The position numbers and the translations under genes are program-made. The notes beneath the pieces were generated by a model. The model saw only the letters and a program-made list of their open reading frames with translations. It was not told the DNA's origin and searched no databases. From Streptacidiphilus pinicola (lineage in GTDB: Bacteria > Actinomycetota > Actinomycetes > Streptomycetales > Streptomycetaceae): DNA of 64,000 nt. Location of the stretch: positions 1 through 64,000 of the forward strand of contig NZ_QKYN01000008.1 in assembly GCF_003258295.1 (NCBI RefSeq), written 5' to 3'. Positions 1 to 6,860 of the stretch are shown here, piece by piece (the stretch's first letter is position 1; each line of letters begins with the position of its first letter).

Positions 1-713
1 CCCCGGAGGACACGCCCCCCTCCGACGCCGTCCCGCCGTCAGCCGCCCCGGCCGAACTCCCGCCCGCGGAGACCGCTCCGCGCGCGACCGCAGACCTGGG
101 GGACGCGGCACCTGAGGACGCCACTCCGCAGGACGCGGCCCCCGGGGACGCCGCCCCCGAGGCTGCGGCATCGGCCGACGCTGCGCGCGCGGCCGGGTCT
201 CCCGAAGACGCCGGGCGCGAGGACTCGGCACCCCAGGACACCGAACCTGAGGACGTGTCTTCCGAGGGCGCCGGGCGCGAGGAATCGGCTCCTGAGGACT
301 CGGCGCCGCAGGATGCCGGGGCTGAGGATGTGGCATCGGCGGACGCTGGGAGCGCGGCCGGGACTCCCGAGGACACCGCGCCCGAGGACGCCGCGCCGGA
401 AGGCTCCAAGCCGGTGGATGCCGTGGCGGAGGAGACCGTCCCCGAGGATGCCGCAAGCGAAGGCCCGGTCCCTCAGGACACCGTCCCCGAGGACGCGGCA
501 GGCGAGGGCGCGTCTGTCGATGACGACCCGCTGGAGGACGAGGACCCCGAGGACGCCCTCGCGCGCTCGCTCTCCGCCATGGACCGTCACCTCGCCCGCA
601 TACGCGGCGAGGTGTTCCCGGCGGAGGCCGCCGCAGGCGAGCACGACGCGCCTGCGGAGTCGATCAAGCCGGAGCCCGAGGACGGCAACGCCGCGTCCTC
701 CCAACCCTCCTGA
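1..713 (+). CDS. Acidic Pro-Glu-Asp repeat protein, C-terminal part (gene enters from the left)
   Basis: The reading frame is open from base 3 to the TGA at 711-713, so about 236 C-terminal residues are visible and the start lies outside the window. Nearly all of it is low complexity: short degenerate units of the type APEDAAPED, with Ala, Pro, Glu, Asp and Ser dominating. The last 60 residues are less repetitive and include a helical-looking stretch (ALARSLSAMDRHLARIRGEV). No catalytic motif, membrane segment or signal is visible, and I cannot assign a function. An acidic disordered tail of a larger protein is most likely. The opposite strand is also open here, but it reads as an Arg/Gly-rich shadow of the repeat. 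Confidence 0.6.
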   Translation, partial: PEDTPPSDAVPPSAAPAELPPAETAPRATADLGDAAPEDATPQDAAPGDAAPEAAASADAARAAGSPEDAGREDSAPQDTEPEDVSSEGAGREESAPEDSAPQDAGAEDVASADAGSAAGTPEDTAPEDAAPEGSKPVDAVAEETVPEDAASEGPVPQDTVPEDAAGEGASVDDDPLEDEDPEDALARSLSAMDRHLARIRGEVFPAEAAAGEHDAPAESIKPEPEDGNAASSQPS

Positions 714-749
714 CGTCCCGCCATATCAGGCGCCCCCAACATCACCGGC

Positions 750-1078
750 ATGTGCGCGACAAGCCCGCACGCCGTCAAAGGATTCACACTCCTCGGCACG
801 CTCGCCCTGCTGGTGGTGCAGACGCTCTGCTCGTTCTCGGTGATCGCCTACTTCCGCCGCAACCACCCCGAGTCGCGCCACTGGTTCCGCACGGCGGCCG
901 GGGCCGCGGACAAGGTGCTCTTCTTCCGCTTCATCCCGCCGATCGTCGGCCTGGTCTTCCTGGCCGGGATCGGCCTGGCCCCCTGTACATGCGGGCCAGG
1001 CATCCGGAGCGCTACGAGCTGATGGGCCGTCTGGTCGTCGCCGACACGCAGGAGCGCGCCGACGAGACGGGACGATGA
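750..1078 (+). pseudogene. C-terminal remnant of an APC-family amino-acid permease, frameshifted
   Basis: The frame from 750 encodes a hydrophobic helix (about residues 10-33), then a YFRRNHPESRHWFRT loop and a second helix (FIPPIVGLVFLAGIGLA). It then runs out of frame at a run of five C around 979-984. Adding one C restores the continuation LYMRARHPERYELMGR and a stop at 1078. The loop and the R-x-PERYE-x-MGR tail resemble the last part of amino acid/polyamine permeases. About ten upstream helices are missing and part of the stretch between the two helices seems shortened, so this is a dead fragment rather than a sequencing slip in an intact gene. The family call rests on pattern resemblance only. 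Confidence 0.5.
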
Positions 1079-1085
1079 CGGCACG

Positions 1086-2564
1086 TCACCACGGGTGCGG
1101 GCGGTAGTCCTTGAGGAAGATGCCGAACAGGTCCTCGCCCGCCTCGCCGCGAACGACCGGGTCGTAGACCCGCGCCGCGCCGTCGACCAGGTCCAGCGGG
1201 GCGTGGAAGCCGACGTCGTGGAGCCGCATCTTGTCCGGGTGCGGACGCTCGTCGGTGATCCAGCCGGTGTCCACGGCCGTCATCAGGATGCCGTCCTGCT
1301 CGAGCATCTCCTGCGCGCTGGTGCGCGTCAGCATGTTGAGGGCGGCCTTGGCCATGTTGGTGTGCGGGTGGCCGGGGCCCTTGTAGCCGCGGCCGAACTG
1401 GCCTTCCATCGCGGAGACGTTGACGACGTACTTGCGTCGGGCCGGGGCCGCGGCCATCGCCGCGCGCAAGCGGCTGACCAGGATGAACGGCGCGGTGACG
1501 TTGCAGAGCTGGACCTCGAGCAGCTCGATCGGGTCCACCTCCTGCACCTTCTGGCTCCAGCTGTTGGCATCGTCGAGGTCCGGCACCAGGCCGCCCGCGT
1601 CGATCGCGGTGCCCGCCTCGATCAGCGCGGGCGCGGCCGAGCCGGAGGTGAGCGCCAGCGCGGTCAGCGCCTCCGCGCTGAGCTTCTCGCGGCGCGGGCC
1701 GCCCTGCGCGGGCAGCATCGGCTGACGGCTGAGGTCGAAGCGGCCGAGCGTCGTCGCGGAGGGCAGCTCGCCGGCCGGCAGCGGCGCGTCCTCGGCGTCG
1801 ATCAGCTCCTTGTAGGCGCCGGGGGAGCGGCGCACCGTCTGCGCGGCGTTGTTGATCAGGATGTCCAGCGGGCCGGCCGCGCTCACCTCCTCCGCGAGCG
1901 CGATGACCTGCGACGGGTCGCGCAGGTCGATGCCGACGATGTGCAGGCGGTGCAGCCACTCGTGGCTGTCCGGCATCGCCTTGAAGCGGCGGATCGCGTC
2001 GTTCGGGAAACGCGTGGTGATCGTGGTGTGCGCGCCGTCGCGCAGCAGGCGCAGCGCGATGTACATCCCGATCTTCGCGCGGCCGCCGGTGAGCAGTGCC
2101 CGGCGGCCGGTCAGGTCCGTGCGGGCGTCGCGGCGGGCGCGGTTCTCGGCGGCGCAGTTCGGGCACAGCTGGTGGTAGAACGCGTCGACCTCGACGTAGC
2201 GGCCCTTGCAGACGTAGCAGGCACGCGGGCGCTCGAGTATGCCGGCGAGCGCGCCGGTGGCGCCGCTGGTCAGCTGCAGCCCCTGCGTCTCGTCGTCGAT
2301 CCGGGACGCCGCGCCGGTCGCGGTGCGTTCGGTGACCGCCTTGTCGTTCGCGGTCTTGGCCGCGCGGCGTTCCTGCCGTCGGCGCTGCTTGACCTCGCGG
2401 TAGACGCCGGAGGTGGCCTTGCGCAGCGCGATCGCCTGCGGGTGGTCCAGCGGCAGTTCGTTCAGCTCTGCGAGCGCCTCCAGCACGAGGCGCATGCGCT
2501 CGGGGTCGATCCCGGTCCCGGGGTGGGCCTCGGCGGAGTCGGTCACGTCGGGTCCTGCGTTCAT
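1086..2564 (-). CDS. Atypical SDR-fold protein with N-terminal zinc-ribbon motif
   Basis: The 492-residue protein has three parts. Residues 1-105 are charged and helical. Next come two CxxC pairs (C116/C119 and C134/C137), as in a zinc ribbon. From about residue 150 there is a Rossmann/SDR domain with TGGRAKIG (159-166) and NNAA (239-242). The catalytic pattern is unusual. Ser384 is in place, but the Tyr of YxxxK is a Thr (T402-N-M-A-K406), and the third glycine of TGxxxGxG is a Lys. The NAD(P) fold is clear; ordinary dehydrogenase activity is doubtful. The gene stands alone, converging on the permease remnant. The ATG at 2564 is used. Function is unknown beyond the fold. Confidence 0.8.
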   Translation of the reverse strand: MNAGPDVTDSAEAHPGTGIDPERMRLVLEALAELNELPLDHPQAIALRKATSGVYREVKQRRRQERRAAKTANDKAVTERTATGAASRIDDETQGLQLTSGATGALAGILERPRACYVCKGRYVEVDAFYHQLCPNCAAENRARRDARTDLTGRRALLTGGRAKIGMYIALRLLRDGAHTTITTRFPNDAIRRFKAMPDSHEWLHRLHIVGIDLRDPSQVIALAEEVSAAGPLDILINNAAQTVRRSPGAYKELIDAEDAPLPAGELPSATTLGRFDLSRQPMLPAQGGPRREKLSAEALTALALTSGSAAPALIEAGTAIDAGGLVPDLDDANSWSQKVQEVDPIELLEVQLCNVTAPFILVSRLRAAMAAAPARRKYVVNVSAMEGQFGRGYKGPGHPHTNMAKAALNMLTRTSAQEMLEQDGILMTAVDTGWITDERPHPDKMRLHDVGFHAPLDLVDGAARVYDPVVRGEAGEDLFGIFLKDYRPHPW

Positions 2565-2728
2565 CGCCTGCGGGTTCTCTTCTGGGCTCGGGACCGGGAG
2601 GTCGGGCGGCGCTGCCGGAGGGCAACCCGATCAACTCTACCGGTCCCGGGTGTGCGCCCACGGGGGTGAACCCATTGGACGGTCCACGCGTAACGTCCGG
2701 AGCAGGGTCCTCTCGTCAGGGAGCGGTC

Positions 2729-3238
2729 ATGAATCGTCTCTGGGGCGCGGTGCCGGTGGTGGTGGGGGCGGTGCTCGCCGTGAGCGGATGCGCGGTGGGA
2801 CTGGGCGCCTCCGCCTCGGTCCCGGCTCCCGCCCCGGCCGCTCGGCCGGCGGCTGCCGCCGCTGCGGCGGCCGCCTATCTGGCGATCGCGACTCCGGCCA
2901 ACCACCGCCTGGACGCGGACTTCGACCGTTTCGACGGAGCCGACCGGGGTGACCTCGCGGCGGCCCGCGCGGACCTGCGCGACATCGCCGCCACCGAGCA
3001 CGCCTTCGACCGCGACCTCGCCCGCCTCGCGCTGCCCCAGGCCGCCGCGGCGTGGGTGCGCCCGCTGATCAGCGCCAACGAGACCCGCGCGGACCTGACC
3101 GCCCGCGCCGCGACCAGCGGCTCACTGCCGTTGCTCAACGGCCTGCGTCCGAGGCTGACCGCGGCCAACGCCCCCGTCGAGCGCGCCGTGACCGGGATCC
3201 GGGCCGACCTCGGCCTGCCGCCGCCGGACACCCACTGA
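2729..3238 (+). CDS. Small putative lipoprotein of unknown function
   Basis: The start is set at the ATG at 2729, preceded by GGGAGCGG, because the signal peptide follows directly. An upstream ATG at 2666 would place 21 residues before it. The 169-residue product has a short hydrophobic N-terminus ending in a lipobox (AVSGC, Cys about residue 19). An Ala/Pro-rich linker follows, then a helical region (about residues 50-165) rich in Ala, Arg and Asp. This suggests a lipid-anchored helical-bundle protein outside the membrane. No family signature is recognised. It diverges from the SDR gene and has no operon partner. Confidence 0.7.
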   Translation: MNRLWGAVPVVVGAVLAVSGCAVGLGASASVPAPAPAARPAAAAAAAAAYLAIATPANHRLDADFDRFDGADRGDLAAARADLRDIAATEHAFDRDLARLALPQAAAAWVRPLISANETRADLTARAATSGSLPLLNGLRPRLTAANAPVERAVTGIRADLGLPPPDTH

Positions 3239-3253
3239 ACCCCAGGCGCGACC

Positions 3254-3325
3254 TCAGACGGAGGAAGCCCAGGCGTTGTAGCCGCCGGCGAGGTCGAGCA
3301 CGGCGGTGCGGTTGCCTCCGGCGCA
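3254..3325 (-). pseudogene. Rhodanese-domain C-terminal remnant, internally deleted
   Basis: On the minus strand a short frame ending at 3254 reads CAGGNRTA, like the CxxGxR active-site loop of rhodanese domains. It runs directly into VLDLAGGYNAWASSV, like the domain's last strand (LxGGxxAW). About 15 residues that normally separate these elements are missing, and nothing rhodanese-like lies upstream. I read it as a decayed fragment between the lipoprotein and methyltransferase genes. The match is short. Confidence 0.5.
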
Positions 3326-3349
3326 GGGAGGCCTCAGCCGCGCTGCCCC

Positions 3350-3970
3350 TCAAGCCTGGGCGGCGACCGGGCTCACGGCCGTGACGTGCAGGACCGCCAC
3401 GCCCCTCCCGGGGCGCCACTCCGCATGCGCGTCCGTGAAGCCGGCCGCGTCGAGCGCGGGCAGCAGCGAGGCGTCGTAGTGGGGCCCGGCGCTGCCGCCG
3501 TCGTGCAGCACCGCGTGTTCGAGCACCGACAGCGCCAGCCGACCCCCCGGACGCAGCACGCGCCGCACCTCGCTGAGGGAGGCGTCGAGCGGCTGCCAGA
3601 GCTGGACGCTGTTGGTCGCGCAGACCCCGTCGAAGGTGTCGTCGGGCCAGGGCAGTCGGTCGGCGGTGGCCCGGCGCAGCTCTATTCGGCCTTGCACGCC
3701 TGCTCCGACGCGGCGCGTGCGGCGGCGCGCCGACGCCAGCATGAGCTCGGACGGGTCGACGCCGGCGATCCGCAGCTCCGGTGCCGCGAGCGCGAGCGCG
3801 GCGATGCCCAGGCCCGGACCGAAGCCGATCTCGAGCACGTGCTCGCCCGCCGCCGGCGCGAGGTCGGCGACGCAGGCCCGGATCTGCGGCCCGTGCCGAC
3901 GCGCCATCAGCGCGCCGACGAGCGCGCCGCCGAGGCCGCGGGGGAGGGCGAACTGCCGGTCCAGGTCCAT
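3350..3970 (-). CDS. Class I SAM-dependent methyltransferase
   Basis: The 206-residue protein has the class I methyltransferase fold. Motif I is EIGFGPGLGI (about residues 46-55), an acidic residue ending strand 2 follows (GVDPSELML), then a DTFDGVCATNSV motif IV region and VLRPGGRLAL after it. It resembles UbiE/small-molecule methyltransferases. It begins 74 nt downstream of the marR gene on the same strand, so PKS, marR and this gene probably form one operon. In that setting, methylation of a phenolic polyketide is a reasonable but unproven role. Confidence 0.8.
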   Translation of the reverse strand: MDLDRQFALPRGLGGALVGALMARRHGPQIRACVADLAPAAGEHVLEIGFGPGLGIAALALAAPELRIAGVDPSELMLASARRRTRRVGAGVQGRIELRRATADRLPWPDDTFDGVCATNSVQLWQPLDASLSEVRRVLRPGGRLALSVLEHAVLHDGGSAGPHYDASLLPALDAAGFTDAHAEWRPGRGVAVLHVTAVSPVAAQA

Positions 3971-4044
3971 GCGGCCAGCGTGCCCGAGCCGGACGCGCGC
4001 CGCAGGCGTTCGGCTCGAACTCGGGGTCGATTCAGGGGCGCCCC

Positions 4045-4581
4045 TTACGGGCGTCCCGCTCCGGCACCCGACGCAGCCTGCGTGGCCGTGCCGCCCTGCG
4101 TGGCGGTCTGCGCGCCGCAGCGCTGCTCGGTGCGCAGGCGGCGGGTGACCTCGCCGAGGCCCTCCGCGAGGTGGGTGAGCTGCTCGGGGGTGAGCACGTC
4201 GATCAGCGCGTTCCGGACCGCCTCGACATGGCCGGGCGCGGCGAAACGCAGCACCTCCCGGCCCCGCTCGGTGATCTCGGCGAAGACTCCGCGCACGTCG
4301 CTGGGACAGGAGCGGCGTGAGACCAGCCCGGCGCGTTCCAGCTGGGTGATCTGGTAGGTCAGGCCGCTCTTGGAGGTGACCAGGCGGTCGGCGAGCTCGG
4401 TCATCCGCAGCGCGCCGTCCGCGGCGGCGTTGAGCTGCACCAGTACCTCGTACTGGGTGTGCGAGAGCCCCGCGTCGTCCTTGAGCTGCTGCTCCAGCTT
4501 GCGGTTGACCAGGTTGGTGGCGGTGAGGAAGGCGATCCAGGCGGCCCTCTCGCCCTCGTCCAGCCAGCGGGGTTCAGTCAT
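4045..4581 (-). CDS. MarR-family transcriptional regulator
   Basis: The 178-residue protein is a standard MarR winged helix. It has an N-terminal dimerisation helix, a recognition region (about 60-100, LRMTELADRLVTSKSGLTYQITQLERAGLV), a wing (RRSCPSDVRGVFAEITERG) and C-terminal helices. The tail is rich in Ala, Gly, Thr and Gln. The ATG at 4581 fits the family N-terminus, and the gene overlaps the end of the PKS gene by 8 nt. A GTTAAAATTTGAAC palindrome lies 20 nt upstream of the start, inside the PKS 3' end. Near copies lie in the PKS/ribA promoter and before the distant dioxygenase gene at 55457. Autoregulation and control of those genes is inferred, with a phenolic ligand plausible for this family. 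Confidence 0.88.
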   Translation of the reverse strand: MTEPRWLDEGERAAWIAFLTATNLVNRKLEQQLKDDAGLSHTQYEVLVQLNAAADGALRMTELADRLVTSKSGLTYQITQLERAGLVSRRSCPSDVRGVFAEITERGREVLRFAAPGHVEAVRNALIDVLTPEQLTHLAEGLGEVTRRLRTEQRCGAQTATQGGTATQAASGAGAGRP

Positions 4582-5716
4582 GCTTCGAGAATACTCCGTT
4601 GTTAAAATTTGAACCACCATCGACGGTCGCGGGCGCTTCCACGCACCGCAGCCGGGCGGCCTCGATCGTGACGCCGGGGCCGATCGAGAGCATCAGCCCC
4701 TCCTCGCCGGGCTGCGGCCCGGCCGGGTCGTCGAGCGTGCGGGCGAGTACGTCCAGGACGGAGACCGAGCTCATGTTGCCCCACTCGCGCAAGGAGTCCC
4801 AGGAGTGCCGCAGCGTCTCGCGGTCGCAGTCCAGCACGCTCGCGGTCCGCTCGAGGATGGCCGGACCGCCGTGGTGGGCGACGACGAAGGCCGGCGGCGT
4901 CGGGCGCCGTCCGAGCCAGGGAGAGAGGTGCGGGGCGGCCTTGAGGATCGCGTAGGGGGCCTCGGCGGTGGAGGTGAACCCGATGTGACCGGTCGGCTCG
5001 TCGACCGTCAGCCGGTAGTCCTCCGCGGTGTCGGGCACGAGCAGCTCCAGGGGATCGGACAGCTCCACGGCCGGGCCGGGCCGGACGTCGTCCGTGTCCG
5101 TGACGACCGCGGCGGCGACGCCGTCCCCGCCCAGGGCCTTGTAGATCATCGCGGGCATGCTGATGTTGCCCGGCTGGAAACTGATGCTGAACGCCTCGGC
5201 GGCCACGACCAGGATCCGGGCCCCGGGTTCGACCGCGATCTGCTCGCGCGCCCGGACCAGCCCGAAGAGGCCGCCGGCGCAGCCGATGGTCGCCACCGGC
5301 AGGCGCCGCACGGTCGGCCGCAGGCCCAGGCTGTGGATCAGCCGCGCGTCGACGCCCGGCATCACCCAGCCGGTGACGCTGGTGACGACCAGCGCGTCGA
5401 CGTCCTCCGGTGCCAATTGGGCGGCGGCCAGTGCGGACACCGCCGCGTCGTGCGCCAGGGCCGCCATCAGCTCGACGGTCTCCCGCCACAGGGCCGGGCC
5501 GGAGCCGACGGTGAACAGCTCCTTCGCGGGGCGCACGAAGGCGCGGGTCTCGACCCCGGTCGAGCGCATGACGCGCGCCGCGGCCTTCGGCACCAGGCCG
5601 GACTCGAACGCGGTGCCCGCGAGTTCGATCACCTCGTCGATGGTCGCGGTGTGCTGGGGCGCGCGGAAGACGGGCCGGTGCACCCGTACGGCGAAGTCTT
5701 CGGCTTCACGACGCAT
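4574..5716 (-). CDS. Type III polyketide synthase (chalcone/stilbene synthase-like)
   Basis: The 380-residue length is typical of the family. The catalytic triad is visible: Cys146 in ATIGCAGG, His281 in VAHHGGP (usually HPGG) and Asn314 in WGNMSSVS. Such homodimeric enzymes condense malonyl-CoA units on a CoA starter to make pyrones, resorcinols or tetrahydroxynaphthalene. Product cannot be read here. The ATG at 5716 is chosen because GAAAGGAC sits at good spacing; an in-frame TTG 24 nt upstream has none. The gene leads an apparent PKS-marR-methyltransferase operon and diverges from ribA across a promoter holding two operator palindromes. Confidence 0.9.
   Translation of the reverse strand: MRREAEDFAVRVHRPVFRAPQHTATIDEVIELAGTAFESGLVPKAAARVMRSTGVETRAFVRPAKELFTVGSGPALWRETVELMAALAHDAAVSALAAAQLAPEDVDALVVTSVTGWVMPGVDARLIHSLGLRPTVRRLPVATIGCAGGLFGLVRAREQIAVEPGARILVVAAEAFSISFQPGNISMPAMIYKALGGDGVAAAVVTDTDDVRPGPAVELSDPLELLVPDTAEDYRLTVDEPTGHIGFTSTAEAPYAILKAAPHLSPWLGRRPTPPAFVVAHHGGPAILERTASVLDCDRETLRHSWDSLREWGNMSSVSVLDVLARTLDDPAGPQPGEEGLMLSIGPGVTIEAARLRCVEAPATVDGGSNFNNGVFSKHD
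4601..4614. promoter_or_regulatory. Operator-like palindrome before marR, inside the PKS 3' end
   Basis: GTTAAAATTTGAAC is palindromic except for one base pair. On the minus strand a TATTCT -10-like hexamer (4589-4594) lies between it and the marR ATG, so the site would cover the upstream promoter half. It encodes the Ser-Asn-Phe-Asn-Asn end of the PKS, so it serves both coding and, probably, regulation. It matches the sites at 5901, 5942 and 55424. Confidence 0.6.
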
Positions 5717-5900
5717 GCTGTGTCCTTTCTCCCGCCGCAACCCTCTCCATGGTGACGGATGCTCGCGTTCCGGGTGCCCCGAACGCGGAATCGAGTGATC
5801 CGTTTCATCCCAAGTCCGGCTTCGCGGAATACCCCTGCCGCGGCGCGGGTTCCTGTCACCGTCTCGATCCGGGCGGGGACGACGGGGCGGAAAAGCCGTT

Positions 5901-5914
5901 GTTCAAATTTGAAG
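5901..5914. promoter_or_regulatory. Operator-like palindrome, upstream site of the PKS/ribA divergent promoter
   Basis: GTTCAAATTTGAAG is a perfect inverted repeat except for its outermost pair. It lies within a likely ribA promoter: TTGTTC at 5899-5904, a 17-nt spacer, and TAGTGT at 5922-5927. A bound regulator would cover the -35 and spacer. Its centre is 41 bp, about four helical turns, from the second copy. Confidence 0.65.
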
Positions 5915-5941
5915 CACGGTGTAGTGTCGGGACGTCGCTTG

Positions 5942-5955
5942 GTTCAAATTGGAAC
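5942..5955. promoter_or_regulatory. Operator-like palindrome, downstream site in the ribA leader
   Basis: GTTCAAATTGGAAC is palindromic but for one pair. It lies downstream of the proposed ribA -10 (5922-5927), near the transcription start and 26 nt before the ribA ATG. Together with the upstream copy it would bracket the start site, a layout suited to cooperative repression. Confidence 0.65.
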
Positions 5956-5980
5956 GAAGCCAGAACGAGCGGAGCCCCTC

Positions 5981-6619
5981 ATGACTGTGATCCCCGAGGC
6001 GACGGTCCGTACCCGCGTCCGCGTCCCGCTGCGGTTCGGCGACGGATACAGCGTCGACTCCGAGCTGGTCACCTTCCACGGCCTGGTCGACGGCCAGGAG
6101 CACCTCGCCGTCGTCCTCGGCGAGCCGCACGCCGCCGAGACCCCGCTGGTCCGGCTGCACTCCGAGTGCCTCACCGGCGACGTCTTCGGCTCCGCCCGCT
6201 GCGACTGCGGCCCCCAGCTGCGCGAGGCCGTCGAGCGCATCGCCCACCGCGGCGGCTACCTGCTCTACCTGCGCCAGGAGGGCCGCGGCATCGGCCTGTA
6301 CAACAAGCTCGACGCCTACGCGCTGCAGGACCAGGGCTACGACACCTACGAGGCGAACGCCGCCCTCGGCCTCCCGGAGGACGGCCGCGACTACACGGCC
6401 GCCGCCCAGATGCTCGCCGCCCTCGGCGTCGGCAGCGTCGACCTGCTCTCCAACAACCCGGACAAGGCCGAGCAGCTCCGCGAGCTGGGTGTCCCGATCC
6501 GCGACCGCGTCCCGACCGGCGTGCACGCCACCCGGCACAACCTCCGCTACCTCCGTGCCAAGGTCGAGCACACCCAGCACACCATCACCCTGGACTCCCT
6601 GACCGGGCTGGCCGGCTGA
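5981..6619 (+). CDS. ribA: GTP cyclohydrolase II
   Basis: The 212-residue protein matches the stand-alone GTP cyclohydrolase II family. It has the zinc ligands in HSECLTGD and FGSARCDCG (three Cys), the RQEGRGIG substrate loop, an AAQML-LGV region, and the SNNP-K end of the fold. It opens GTP to 2,5-diamino-6-ribosylamino-4-pyrimidinone 5'-phosphate and formate, the first riboflavin step. The ATG at 5981 follows a weak GGAG. It is not beside other rib genes; it diverges from the PKS-marR operon under operator-like sites. It may therefore be a regulated paralogue serving flavin demand or a GTP-derived product rather than the housekeeping copy. Confidence 0.92.
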   Translation: MTVIPEATVRTRVRVPLRFGDGYSVDSELVTFHGLVDGQEHLAVVLGEPHAAETPLVRLHSECLTGDVFGSARCDCGPQLREAVERIAHRGGYLLYLRQEGRGIGLYNKLDAYALQDQGYDTYEANAALGLPEDGRDYTAAAQMLAALGVGSVDLLSNNPDKAEQLRELGVPIRDRVPTGVHATRHNLRYLRAKVEHTQHTITLDSLTGLAG

Positions 6620-6860
6620 CGCGCAACCGGGTCGGTATCGCGGCCTCGGCGTGGGAGCGCGGCGGTTGTCGACCGTGAGGTCGTGAACGCCCAGGCAGAC
6701 CGCATGTGTGGCGCCGCCCGGAGCCGGGCATGCTCATCCGCACCTTGCGTCTCTCGCGCCCCGGAAGGCATTACGCATCTCTTACGGCGGCTTGCGCACC
6801 GCAGACCGCAACCCCCCTGCGGCAGCAGTCTGTTCCCCACCCGAGCGGAAGGGAGCAGAC

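Noticed and set aside
1095-2669. Long open frame on the plus strand opposite the SDR gene
   Set aside because: Its product is Arg/Val/Ala-rich with no motif, while the minus strand carries a clear Rossmann fold. High GC opens antisense frames throughout this window, and similar shadows elsewhere were left out.
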